Of a DNA stretch of 64,000 nt, positions 51,633 to 59,930 are shown in pieces. The stretch spans positions 1 to 64,000 of the forward strand of contig VTTJ01000014.1 of assembly GCA_008364785.1 (NCBI GenBank). Direction: 5' to 3'. Below the pieces are notes generated by a model. It was not told the DNA's origin. It did no database searches and saw only the letters and a program-made list of their open reading frames with translations. A program made the translations under genes and the position numbers. The stretch comes from Bacillus sp. BGMRC 2118 (GTDB taxonomy: Bacteria > Bacillota > Bacilli > Bacillales > SA4). Position 1 is the first letter of the stretch; every line of letters starts with the position of its first letter.

Positions 51633-51663
51633 ATTATACCATGAATGTATAAGGATTATTCAA
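51633..51663 (-). promoter_or_regulatory. Extended -10 promoter of nusG
   Basis: On the minus strand TGGTATAAT is an extended -10 (TATAAT at 51633-51638). A TTGAAT -35-like hexamer (51658-51663) is 19 bases upstream and overlaps the end of secE. Confidence 0.65.
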
Positions 51664-51838
51664 GTATTAAACGAATTAATTCAGAAATTCCTAAATCTAC
51701 AATAGCAAAGAAAACGGCTACAAATGTTACTGTAGATACTACAGTTATAGTATAACGAGTTAATTCTCTTCTCTTCGGCCAGCTTACCTTCTTCATTTCA
51801 CGAACTACATTACGAAAAAACTTCGTCAAACGTTGCAT
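51656..51838 (-). CDS. secE: Preprotein translocase subunit SecE
   Basis: The short 60-aa Gram-positive SecE has a basic amphipathic N terminus (FFRNVVREMKKVSWPKRREL) and one membrane helix (about residues 31-55). It clamps SecY in the translocon. Confidence 0.97.
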   Translation of the reverse strand: MQRLTKFFRNVVREMKKVSWPKRRELTRYTITVVSTVTFVAVFFAIVDLGISELIRLILE

Positions 51839-51883
51839 CTTAATACCCCCAACTTAAACGCGAATCCCTATGAAAAGAGTTCG

Positions 51884-52030
51884 TTATTTTGTCTCTTTAT
51901 GCACGGTATGCGAGTTGCATACTTTACAAAATTTATTAATCTCTAGTCTCTCATTTTGGTTATCTTTTTTCATCGTACTGTAATTGCGACTAAAACAAAC
52001 TTCACAAGCTAGTACTGCTTTTTTACGCAT
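51884..52030 (-). CDS. rpmGB: 50S ribosomal protein L33 (RpmGB)
   Basis: A 48-codon gene encodes MRKKAVLACEVCFSRNYS and a C-terminal part ending KFCKVCNSHTVHKETK. Two CxxC pairs (Cys9/Cys12 and the later CKVC) make it the zinc-binding form. AGAGGTG is 8 bases before the ATG. It precedes secE by 45 bases, as in B. subtilis. Confidence 0.95.
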   Translation of the reverse strand: MRKKAVLACEVCFSRNYSTMKKDNQNERLEINKFCKVCNSHTVHKETK

Positions 52031-52078
52031 GTTGAATGCACCTCTTACTTAGATTATTTCTTTCTCTAAGTCTATAAA

Positions 52079-52108
52079 AATGTATCACAGTAAGAAAATA
52101 GATGTCAA
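52079..52108 (-). promoter_or_regulatory. Sigma-A promoter of rpmGB-secE(-nusG)
   Basis: On the minus strand TTGACA (52103-52108), 18 bases and TACATT (52079-52084) lie about 50 bases before rpmGB. The remaining sigH-rpmGB gap shows no gene. Confidence 0.72.
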
Positions 52109-52281
52109 CAAGCCTTTTATTTACAGAGATGTTCAACTAATCACATCATATTCTCGTTAACCGGCTCCTTAAGTTCCTTACGTAACATAAATACGTTACC
52201 AAACTCGAAGCCTCGTTACTCAGAGTATTCATGCATAGGAAATGGATTTTGATTTAACTCAGTCTCCATTTGAACATATAT

Positions 52282-52932
52282 TTACAGGGAAATCTCCCGT
52301 AATTCTAAATATCGCTCTAGTTTTCGTTTGACACGCTGAAGTGCATTGTCAATTGATTTTACATGCCTATTTAATTCTTCAGATATCTCCTGATAGGATT
52401 GTCCATCTAAGTATAGTGCCAAAACTTTCCTCTCTAGATCACTTAAGAGCTCCGACATTTTTACTTCAATATCATCAAATTCTTCTTGATTGATAATCAG
52501 TTCCTCAGGGTCTGTCACTCTGGCACCAGAGATTACATCCATAAGGGTACGGTCTGACTCTTCATCATATATAGGCTTGTCCAAAGAAACGTAAGAATTT
52601 AAAGGGATATGCTTCTGTCTTGTTGCGGTCTTAATGGCTGTAATAATTTGTCTTGTTATACAAAGCTCTGCAAACGCCTTGAAAGAAGATAATTTATCCT
52701 CTTTAAAATCTCGAATAGCCTTATATAATCCTATCATTCCTTCTTGAATGATGTCTTCGCGATCTGCACCAATTAGGAAATACGACCGTGCTTTTGAACG
52801 CACAAAGTTTCTATATTTGTTAATCAAATACTCCAAGGCTTCTGAATCGCCTTGGTGAACATAATCAACAACTACTTCATCTTCTAAAACATCAAACTTC
52901 ATGTTGTCATTTTCCTTGAGGTATGAATTCAC
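52282..52932 (-). CDS. sigH: RNA polymerase sigma factor SigH (Spo0H)
   Basis: SigH drives transition-state and early-sporulation genes. The 216-aa protein has region 2 (LIGADREDIIQEGMIGLYKA, about residues 53-75; FKAFAELCITRQIITAIKTAT) and region 4 (LSDLERKVLALYLDGQSYQEI, HVKSIDNALQRVKRKLE). The GTG at 52932 is used because GGAGGG lies 6 bases upstream; an ATG 10 codons in has a poorer site. Confidence 0.96.
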   Translation of the reverse strand: MNSYLKENDNMKFDVLEDEVVVDYVHQGDSEALEYLINKYRNFVRSKARSYFLIGADREDIIQEGMIGLYKAIRDFKEDKLSSFKAFAELCITRQIITAIKTATRQKHIPLNSYVSLDKPIYDEESDRTLMDVISGARVTDPEELIINQEEFDDIEVKMSELLSDLERKVLALYLDGQSYQEISEELNRHVKSIDNALQRVKRKLERYLELREISL

Positions 52933-52967
52933 TCCTATCCCTCCGGACTCAAGCAGTAGATAGCAAT

Positions 52968-52997
52968 ATTATACAGTAGTATTTTATAGAGCGTCAA
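52968..52997 (-). promoter_or_regulatory. Sigma-A promoter of sigH
   Basis: On the minus strand TTGACG (52992-52997), an 18-base spacer and a perfect TATAAT (52968-52973) lie in the rae1-sigH gap. In B. subtilis the corresponding promoter is repressed by AbrB; no AbrB site can be assigned from sequence. Confidence 0.85.
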
Positions 52998-53001
52998 CCA
53001 G

Positions 53002-53511
53002 TCATCGGTCTCCTCTGCGCCATTTTTCGAAAATTTCTGCAAGTTCTTCGGACAATTGGATCCTTGATGAATGTTTTTTTTCGTGTTCTTTCTTTACTTT
53101 TGATTGAATTCCCTTTTCGACTGCATTCATCTCATTAAATAGCTCTCTTGCTGATTTACGCAGTGCACCTTGTCCAAAAATCACCCATTGTTCAGTAAAG
53201 TCAGATGTTGCTACGTGAATTTGTGTCTTTACATTTTTTAACTCTTTTGCAAGTTTTTCTATTCGTTCATCTGCTGTTTCGTTTTCCCTTGTAAAGACAA
53301 TCTCGACCTTATGATTTTTATTTTTTTTCTCAATACCTTTCACAAGATGTGCATCAAAAACAACAATCACTCGATATCCTGAATAAGCCTGGTATTCAGC
53401 CATCTTCTGAATTAAAACATCCCTCGCTGCGGAAAGGTCCTTCATTTTTAATTCTCTTAGTTCCGGCCAAGCCCCAATAATGTTGTATCCGTCTACGATA
53501 AGTACATCCAT
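53002..53511 (-). CDS. rae1: Rae1 (YacP), ribosome-associated endoribonuclease
   Basis: The 169-aa NYN/PIN-like nuclease (VLIVDGYNIIGAWPELRE, IVVFDAHLVKG, FTRENETADERIEKLA, VATSDFTEQWVIFGQGALR) shows the expected conserved acidic residues. B. subtilis Rae1 enters the ribosomal A site and cuts some mRNAs. The ATG at 53511 matches the B. subtilis start; an ATG at 53520 overlapping the rlmB stop is too close to GGAG. Confidence 0.92.
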   Translation of the reverse strand: MDVLIVDGYNIIGAWPELRELKMKDLSAARDVLIQKMAEYQAYSGYRVIVVFDAHLVKGIEKKNKNHKVEIVFTRENETADERIEKLAKELKNVKTQIHVATSDFTEQWVIFGQGALRKSARELFNEMNAVEKGIQSKVKKEHEKKHSSRIQLSEELAEIFEKWRRGDR

Positions 53512-53516
53512 ATACC

Positions 53517-54260
53517 TCATTCTCCAAAAGGTTGTCGTTTTCGAAGAACCTCATACATGAGTAAACTTCCTGCTACTGATGCATTCAGTGATGTAACCTT
53601 TCCAACCATTGGTAACTGAACTAAGAAATCACATTTATCCCGTACGATTCGGCTCATTCCTTTTCCTTCGGATCCAATTACGATGCCTAAAGGTAAGGTT
53701 GCATCCATCTGTCTGTAGTCCAACTTTCCTGATGCATCTGTTCCAACAATCCATACGCCTCGTTCTTTTAACTCTTCAATGGTACGAGACATATTAGTCA
53801 CGCGAACTACAGGTATATACTCAATTGCTCCAGTCGATGCTTTTGCCACTGTTGCAGTTAAACCGACTGCTCTACGTTTGGGGATAATTACCCCGTGTGC
53901 CCCCGCTGCATCAGCCGTTCTAAGGATCGATCCAAGATTATGCGGATCCTCAATTTCATCTAATAATAGAAAAAATGGATCTTGCCCTCTTTCGTTAGCC
54001 AGTGCAAACAGGTCATCCAGCTCTGAGTATTTATATGCTGCTACCTGTGCAACTATACCCTGATGGTTCCCTTCTGCCATCTGATCTAGTTTCTTTCTAG
54101 GTGCAAACTGTACGATTACGCCTGATTCCTTTGCAAGTTGCAATACCTGTTGTGTTTGTCCTTTTTGCGCGCCTTCTGCTACCCAAATTTTATTAATGTC
54201 TCGTCCTGATTTTAATGCTTCAATTACCGCATTTTTACCCATTACCATCTCTTCTGACAT
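53517..54260 (-). CDS. rlmB: 23S rRNA 2'-O-methyltransferase RlmB (SPOUT family)
   Basis: This 247-aa SpoU/TrmH-type enzyme has an L30e-like N-terminal domain and the knotted SPOUT domain with motifs NLGSILRTADAAGAHGVIIP, VIGSEGKGMS and LPMVGKVTSLNASVAGSLLMYE. It is expected to methylate the 23S G2251 ribose. It is packed between mrnC and rae1 with no gap. Confidence 0.94.
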   Translation of the reverse strand: MSEEMVMGKNAVIEALKSGRDINKIWVAEGAQKGQTQQVLQLAKESGVIVQFAPRKKLDQMAEGNHQGIVAQVAAYKYSELDDLFALANERGQDPFFLLLDEIEDPHNLGSILRTADAAGAHGVIIPKRRAVGLTATVAKASTGAIEYIPVVRVTNMSRTIEELKERGVWIVGTDASGKLDYRQMDATLPLGIVIGSEGKGMSRIVRDKCDFLVQLPMVGKVTSLNASVAGSLLMYEVLRKRQPFGE

Positions 54261-54674
54261 TTAATTTCCTCCTCTCTCCTCAATTAATTGAATTGATCTT
54301 TTCATCAGATATTCCAATCGTTCAATATTCTCCGATAAGTAGTGATAACCTAATAAAGCTTCAAACGCAGTACTGTATCGGTACGTTTGTACGTCTGTAT
54401 TCTTTGGAGTTGTTCCTGATTTAGCGTTTCTACCACGCCTCACAACTGCTTCTTCTTTTTCATCAAGTTCATTTTGATTCAGCAGCTCATGGATGATATA
54501 AGATTGTGCTTTTGCTGACACAAACTTTGTAGACTCGCGGTGCAGATAATTCGGCCTTACGCTACCTTTCAGTAAAAGGTGATGCCGTACTTTTGCTTCA
54601 TAAATGGCATCACCCATATAAGCTAATGCTAAGCTATTTAGTAGCTCAGCGTTTATCTCCTTATATGAAACCAT
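54261..54674 (-). CDS. mrnC: Mini-ribonuclease III MrnC
   Basis: The 137-aa RNase III-like domain has no dsRNA-binding domain. The catalytic region shows LALAYMGDAIYE (metal-binding Asp) and the later FEALLGYHYL (Glu). It processes 23S rRNA termini in B. subtilis. It abuts rlmB and lies 3 bases after cysS. Confidence 0.95.
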   Translation of the reverse strand: MVSYKEINAELLNSLALAYMGDAIYEAKVRHHLLLKGSVRPNYLHRESTKFVSAKAQSYIIHELLNQNELDEKEEAVVRRGRNAKSGTTPKNTDVQTYRYSTAFEALLGYHYLSENIERLEYLMKRSIQLIEERGGN

Positions 54675-54677
54675 GCA

Positions 54678-56078
54678 TTAACCTCTTTTCCATCTAGGAC
54701 CTTGAGGTGTATCTTCAATAATGATATTCATATCTTTCAACTGATCACGAATTTGATCAGCCAAAGCAAAGTCTCTGTTTTTTCGTGCCTCGATACGCTT
54801 TTGCATTAGGTCTTCGATTTCCTCATCTAATAGTTCAACTTGGCGCTCCAGCTTCATACCAAGTACATTCATTAATTCTTCGAAAAGAGAAGTGAATAAG
54901 TGGATAACTTCCTCGGAAGTATTACTTTCCATTAGGTACAAATTAGCCTGTTTCGCAAGTTCAAACAGTACAGAGACTGCATTTGCTGTATTAAAGTCGT
55001 CATCCATTTCTTTAATAAAAGACTCTCGTATGCCTTGAAGTTTTTGTTCCCAAACTTCCGTATCATTTGTTAAGTTCGTGCTAGATTGACTTCTATGCTT
55101 TAAATTTTCATATGCTGTTACGATTCGCTCATATCCGTTTCGTGCACTGTCCACTAACTCCTGACTAAAGTTAATCGGATGACGATATTGAACCGATAAT
55201 ATAAAGAATCGTAACACTTGCGGGTCAATCTTTTTAATAATGTCATGAACAAGAATAAAGTTCCCAAGTGATTTTGACATTTTTTCATTATCAATATTAA
55301 TATACCCATTGTGCATCCAATACGTTGCAAACGTTTTTTCATTTAAAGCCTCAGATTGGGCAATTTCATTTTCATGATGTGGAAAAGTTAAATCCTGTCC
55401 TCCCGCATGTATATCAATTGTATCGCCTAGGTATTTCTTTGCCATTGCAGAACATTCAATGTGCCAGCCTGGTCTTCCTTTCCCCCAAGGGCTCTGCCAA
55501 AAGATTTCCCCTTCCTTCGCTGCCTTCCATAGCACGAAGTCCAATGGATCCTGTTTCTTTTCCCCAACCTCGATTCTCGCACCAGAACGAAGGTCATCGA
55601 TAGATTGATGTGAGAGTTTCCCATAGCCTTCAAAGGAGCGAGTCTTATAGTACACATCTCCTCCTGCTTCATAAGCATACCCTTTCTCCACCAACTTCTC
55701 GATAAACTCTACAATAATATCCATGCTTTCTGTTACACGAGGATGATGATCTGCCTGTTTGCACCCTAAGGCAGAAACATCCTCATGGTATGCCTTAATA
55801 AATCGGTCTGCAATCGTTGGTACATCTTCTCCTAATTCGTTTGCTGCGCGGATTAATTTATCATCCACATCCGTGAAGTTAGAAATAAACTGTACATCAT
55901 ACCCTCTATACTCTAAATATCTCCTTACTGTATCAAACACAATCGCAGGTCTGGCATTACCAATGTGAATGTAATTATATACAGTTGGCCCACACACATA
56001 CATCTTTACCTTACCTTCTTCTAATGGCTTAAAAGGTTCTTTACTCCGAGTTAACGTATTATAAAGTTGAATGGCCAT
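54678..56078 (-). CDS. cysS: Cysteinyl-tRNA synthetase
   Basis: The 466-aa class I enzyme has the HIGH motif (YIHIGNARP, about residue 37), the KMSKS loop (KMSKSLGNF, about residue 268), zinc ligands including Cys28 in YVCGPTVYN and HECSAMA-like HIECSAMA, and HAGGQDLTFPHHENE. It follows cysE by one base and is under the upstream T-box. Confidence 0.97.
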   Translation of the reverse strand: MAIQLYNTLTRSKEPFKPLEEGKVKMYVCGPTVYNYIHIGNARPAIVFDTVRRYLEYRGYDVQFISNFTDVDDKLIRAANELGEDVPTIADRFIKAYHEDVSALGCKQADHHPRVTESMDIIVEFIEKLVEKGYAYEAGGDVYYKTRSFEGYGKLSHQSIDDLRSGARIEVGEKKQDPLDFVLWKAAKEGEIFWQSPWGKGRPGWHIECSAMAKKYLGDTIDIHAGGQDLTFPHHENEIAQSEALNEKTFATYWMHNGYINIDNEKMSKSLGNFILVHDIIKKIDPQVLRFFILSVQYRHPINFSQELVDSARNGYERIVTAYENLKHRSQSSTNLTNDTEVWEQKLQGIRESFIKEMDDDFNTANAVSVLFELAKQANLYLMESNTSEEVIHLFTSLFEELMNVLGMKLERQVELLDEEIEDLMQKRIEARKNRDFALADQIRDQLKDMNIIIEDTPQGPRWKRG

Positions 56079-56079
56079 T

Positions 56080-56733
56080 TTACATCTCCCTTTCCTTTAA
56101 CTGTTGTAATTCATTTCTTAAATCTTGTAACTCTTGTTCTAATTCCTTCATTCGATCTGAAACTGGGTCCGGTAAATTTGAGTGATCAAAGTCTTTTTTT
56201 ATCTTCACACCATTTTGAATGACGACCTTCCCTGGTATACCAACAACAGTTGAATTGTCTGGTACATCATTTAGTACAACAGAACCTGCTCCCACCTTAG
56301 AGTTTTCTCCAATTGTAATGGAACCTAGTACCTTGGCCCCGGATGCAATTAACGCATGGTCTTTAATTGTAGGATGACGTTTCCCTTTTTCTTTCCCTGT
56401 TCCACCTAATGTAACACCCTGGAATATCGTTACATTATCTCCAATTTCACATGTTTCCCCAATGACAATTCCCATTCCATGGTCTATAAATAGCTTCCGC
56501 CCAATTTTAGCTCCTGGATGTATCTCGATTCCTGTAAAAAATCGACTAATTTGCGAAATGCATCTTGCGATAAAATACATTCTTCGTTTATAAAAGGCAT
56601 GTGCAATTCGATGTGACCATATAGCATGTAAACCTGAATATGTTAAGGCTACTTCAAACGAATTTCTCGCTGCAGGGTCTTGTTCAAAGACGATATGAAT
56701 ATCTTCTTTTAGTAATCGTACCCATTTAAACAA
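56080..56733 (-). CDS. cysE: Serine O-acetyltransferase
   Basis: CysE makes O-acetylserine for cysteine synthesis. The 217-aa protein has an N-terminal helical domain and a left-handed beta-helix of hexapeptide repeats (GMGIVIGETCEIGDNVTIFQ, ENSKVGAGSVVLNDVP), with active-site His in GTGKEKGKRHPTI and FIDHGMG. A C-terminal coiled coil (about residues 190-217) is longer than in the E. coli enzyme. It is the first gene after the cysteine T-box. Confidence 0.96.
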   Translation of the reverse strand: MFKWVRLLKEDIHIVFEQDPAARNSFEVALTYSGLHAIWSHRIAHAFYKRRMYFIARCISQISRFFTGIEIHPGAKIGRKLFIDHGMGIVIGETCEIGDNVTIFQGVTLGGTGKEKGKRHPTIKDHALIASGAKVLGSITIGENSKVGAGSVVLNDVPDNSTVVGIPGKVVIQNGVKIKKDFDHSNLPDPVSDRMKELEQELQDLRNELQQLKEREM

Positions 56734-56814
56734 GCTGTCTCACTCCCTTAGTAAAGCTCTGATTAGAACAACTTGGCTTTCACCAAGTTAATTGTATTTG
56801 TAAAAAACTTAGCC

Positions 56815-57060
56815 AAATAAAAAACGCCTCTGTGTATTACACACAGAGACGCTTAATTTGCGCGGTTCCACTCTGTTTAGGCATTCGCTATTACATGCCT
56901 CAACTCTGACTCTTATAACGGTGAGTACCCGCTTCTACCTACTAACTTTTTCAATAGAAGGCTCAGAGGTGCAATTCAGCAGCATCGTTCTTGAACCACT
57001 TTCAGCCGGTGATGGTTCTCTCTAATAAAGAACAGACATGTACTTACTATCCTCTTCAAC
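56815..57060 (-). ncRNA. T-box leader, cysteine-specific, of cysE-cysS
   Basis: The cysE leader carries the T-box sequence GTGGAACCGCGC (minus strand; plus 56860-56871), AGTA and GAnnnGGA-type Stem I elements near 57040-57060, and a terminator (56821-56852; CTCTGTGT/ACACAGAG core) with a U-run. The specifier loop contains TGC (plus 56971-56973 GCA), the Cys codon. Uncharged tRNA-Cys is expected to prevent termination. The same arrangement controls cysES in B. subtilis. Confidence 0.93.
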
Positions 57061-57110
57061 GCTTTTGACGTTTTTTGTATATCTTAATATATTATATTCC
57101 GGTCAAATTG

Positions 57111-58568
57111 TTAACCAATTAGACTTTCTAATTGCTTTATAACTTTATCTTTTCCTAATAATGCAATTGCCTTTGGCAAGTCAGGACCGTGAGTTTGACC
57201 CGTTATTGCAGCACGGATTGGCATGAATAACTTCTTACCCTTTTGACCCGTTTCTTTTTGTGTTGCTTTGATTGCCTGTTTAATCTCTTCTGCTCCGAAT
57301 ATTTCTAATGTCTTTATTTCATTCAAGAAAGCCTTCATCACTTCCGGTACTTGTTCTTCTGCTAGAACTTCCTTTGCTTCTTCATCATACTCTACTTTAT
57401 CCTTAAAGAAAAGTTCTGATAGTTCAACAATTTCTGCACCGTAGCTCATCTGCTCTTGATATAGTGCAACAAGGTCTCTTGCCCATTGCATTTCTTCTTT
57501 GGAAGCTTCGGCAGATACTTTCCCTGCTTTTACTAAATGAGGCAACGCTAGCTCTACCAATCGGTCTACATCCAGCGTTTTAATATATTGATTGTTCATC
57601 CATGTAAGTTTCTGTGTATCAAACACAGCAGGAGATTTAGATAAACGGGCAGAATCAAACATTTCTATAAACTGATCTTTATTAAATATCTCCTCTTCAC
57701 CAACTGGTGACCACCCTAGTAATCCAATAAAATTAAATAACGTTTCAGGCAAGTAACCCAATTCTTCATACTGCTCAATAAATTGAATGATACTTTCGTC
57801 ACGCTTACTTAACTTCTTACGTTGTTCATTTACAATCAACGTCATATGTCCAAAAGTAGGAATATCCCAACCGAACGCTTCGTAAATCATGATTTGTTTA
57901 GGTGTATTGGAAATATGGTCCTCTCCGCGTAATACATGCGTAATCTTCATTAAGTGATCATCAACAGCTACGGCAAAGTTATATGTAGGAGTTCCATCTT
58001 TTTTTACAATTACATAGTCACCCATACCTTCAGATTCAAAGGTAATGTCACCTTTAACCATGTCATTAAAGCGATATACTTTCCCTTCAGGAACACGGAA
58101 TCGGATAGAAGGAAGTCTTCCTTCCTTTTCAAAGGCTTCTCTTTCTTCCTGGGTTAAATTACGGTGCTTCCCTGAATAGCGAGGCATCTCATTACGAGCA
58201 AGTTGTTCTTCTCTTTCTTTTTCTATCTCTTCTTCTGTGCAATAACATTTATAAGCTAGACCCTTTTCAAGTAACTCTTCGTAATACTTTTTGTATATTT
58301 CGTTACGCTCTGATTGTCTGTATGGACCGTATTCTCCACCAACATCTGTACTTTCATCCCAATCTACACCTAACCATTTTAAGAAGTGTAGCTGACTTTC
58401 CTCACCACCAGCAATATTACGCTTTTGATCTGTATCTTCTATTCGAATGATAAACTTGCCCTTTTGATTTCGAGCAAATAAATAATTAAAAATTGCAGTT
58501 CGAGCGTTACCAATATGTAAATGGCCAGTTGGACTTGGCGCATAACGAACACGTACTTCATTTAACAT
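57111..58568 (-). CDS. gltX: Glutamyl-tRNA synthetase (non-discriminating)
   Basis: The 485-aa class I enzyme has HIGH as SPTGHLHIGNAR and the KMSKS loop as KKLSKRDES. Bacillaceae GltX charges both tRNA-Glu and tRNA-Gln, with later amidation by GatCAB; that is family knowledge. No terminator is seen between gltX and the T-box leader, so read-through into cysES is possible, as known in B. subtilis. Confidence 0.97.
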   Translation of the reverse strand: MLNEVRVRYAPSPTGHLHIGNARTAIFNYLFARNQKGKFIIRIEDTDQKRNIAGGEESQLHFLKWLGVDWDESTDVGGEYGPYRQSERNEIYKKYYEELLEKGLAYKCYCTEEEIEKEREEQLARNEMPRYSGKHRNLTQEEREAFEKEGRLPSIRFRVPEGKVYRFNDMVKGDITFESEGMGDYVIVKKDGTPTYNFAVAVDDHLMKITHVLRGEDHISNTPKQIMIYEAFGWDIPTFGHMTLIVNEQRKKLSKRDESIIQFIEQYEELGYLPETLFNFIGLLGWSPVGEEEIFNKDQFIEMFDSARLSKSPAVFDTQKLTWMNNQYIKTLDVDRLVELALPHLVKAGKVSAEASKEEMQWARDLVALYQEQMSYGAEIVELSELFFKDKVEYDEEAKEVLAEEQVPEVMKAFLNEIKTLEIFGAEEIKQAIKATQKETGQKGKKLFMPIRAAITGQTHGPDLPKAIALLGKDKVIKQLESLIG

Positions 58569-58626
58569 ACAACAAACACCATCCTATTAGACTTTTTATC
58601 CTGTTATCTCTCTTTTAATCATGCTT

Positions 58627-58655
58627 ATTTTAACACCACATGAATAGTTTGCACA
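58627..58655 (-). promoter_or_regulatory. Candidate gltX promoter (extended -10)
   Basis: On the minus strand TGTTAAAAT is an extended -10 (TAAAAT at 58627-58632), with a poor -35 TGTGCA (58650-58655) 17 bases upstream. Confidence 0.45.
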
Positions 58656-58736
58656 TCTTTTTTAGTCCTTAGATTATTTCGTTTCGGCTATGAGTACATT
58701 TAATAGGCAATAGTAGATAAGAATCTATATGCTACA

Positions 58737-59219
58737 TTATGCATTCTTTTTCTGTATTAAGATGACAGCTTGAGATGCAATTCCCTCTCCCCGGCCGGTA
58801 AAGCCTAGCTTTTCTGTTGTCGTTGCCTTTACATTTACTTGTTCAGGAGTCGCATGAAGCAATACTGCGATTCTCTTTTTCATATCATCTATGTAAGGTG
58901 CCATTTTTGGCATTTGAGCAATAATTGTGCAATCAACATTGACTAATTCATACCCTCTTTGTTCAACTATATCCCACACATGAGATAATAGCTTGGCTGA
59001 GTCAGCTCCCTTGAAGGCAGGGTCTGTATCTGGAAAATGCTTACCGATATCACCTTCCCCAATCGCTCCTAAGCAAGCATCTGCAATAGTATGTAATAAT
59101 ACATCCGCATCTGAGTGCCCTATTAATCCCTTCTCATATGGGATTGTAATTCCTCCAATTATTAATGGCACTCCTTCGCCAAGTTGATGCACATCAAAAC
59201 CTTGTCCAATTCGAAACAT
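58737..59219 (-). CDS. ispF: 2-C-methyl-D-erythritol 2,4-cyclodiphosphate synthase
   Basis: IspF of the MEP isoprenoid pathway. The 160-aa trimer subunit has metal ligands in GFDVHQLGEG (Asp8, His10) and a later His in GHSDADVLLHTIADACLGAI (His42), plus GDIGKHFPDTDP. It lies 12 bases after ispD. Confidence 0.97.
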   Translation of the reverse strand: MFRIGQGFDVHQLGEGVPLIIGGITIPYEKGLIGHSDADVLLHTIADACLGAIGEGDIGKHFPDTDPAFKGADSAKLLSHVWDIVEQRGYELVNVDCTIIAQMPKMAPYIDDMKKRIAVLLHATPEQVNVKATTTEKLGFTGRGEGIASQAVILIQKKNA

Positions 59220-59231
59220 GATGATTCCCCC

Positions 59232-59918
59232 TTATTTTTCTCGATTATGTAAAATTGATTCTCCATAAACGATATCTTCTGGTGTAGTTAGTTTAATATT
59301 TTCGTAATCGCCGGTAATTACAGCAATAGGTTTATGTAATCGTTCTACTAGGCTCGCTTCGTCTGTTCCTAAAAAACTTGTTTGAAACGCATGCTCATAG
59401 GCTTGTCTTAATAAGTGAACATGAAAAGCTTGTGGGGTCTGAACTGCCCACAAGCTTGATCGCTCTACTGTTTCCTCAACAAGTCCATTTTTTACTTTTT
59501 TTATCGTATCCTTTACGGGTACTGCCAAAATAGCTGCACTTGTTTCAGATGCCTTCATGACTAGCTCATGAATTCTTTCAATGTTAATAAATGGCCTAGC
59601 TCCATCATGAACTAATACAAGACTGTTTAAATCTTCTACTTCCATAAGGCCATTATACACACTGTCTTGCCTTTCGGCTCCACCCGAGACAAGCTTTCTT
59701 ACCTTTTGTAGATTATATGAACGTATTAATTCACTGAAGTGATCCCGCTCCATATCATTAATAACCACTATAATTTCACTACATTGTGGATCCTGTTCGA
59801 ATACACGTAACGTATGTATAATAACAGGTTGATCTCCCAGCATGATAAATTGCTTGTTTTTACCGGCTTTCATTCGTTTACCCGAACCCGCTGCCGGAAT
59901 GATTACTGTATAGTTCAT
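59232..59918 (-). CDS. ispD: 2-C-methyl-D-erythritol 4-phosphate cytidylyltransferase
   Basis: IspD (228 aa) has the nucleotide-binding start VIIPAAGSGKRMKAG, VLVHDGARPFI and the conserved Lys in PVKDTIKKV. It precedes ispF in the MEP pathway and in this operon. Confidence 0.97.
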   Translation of the reverse strand: MNYTVIIPAAGSGKRMKAGKNKQFIMLGDQPVIIHTLRVFEQDPQCSEIIVVINDMERDHFSELIRSYNLQKVRKLVSGGAERQDSVYNGLMEVEDLNSLVLVHDGARPFINIERIHELVMKASETSAAILAVPVKDTIKKVKNGLVEETVERSSLWAVQTPQAFHVHLLRQAYEHAFQTSFLGTDEASLVERLHKPIAVITGDYENIKLTTPEDIVYGESILHNREK

Positions 59919-59930
59919 TGTTCCTCCAGC

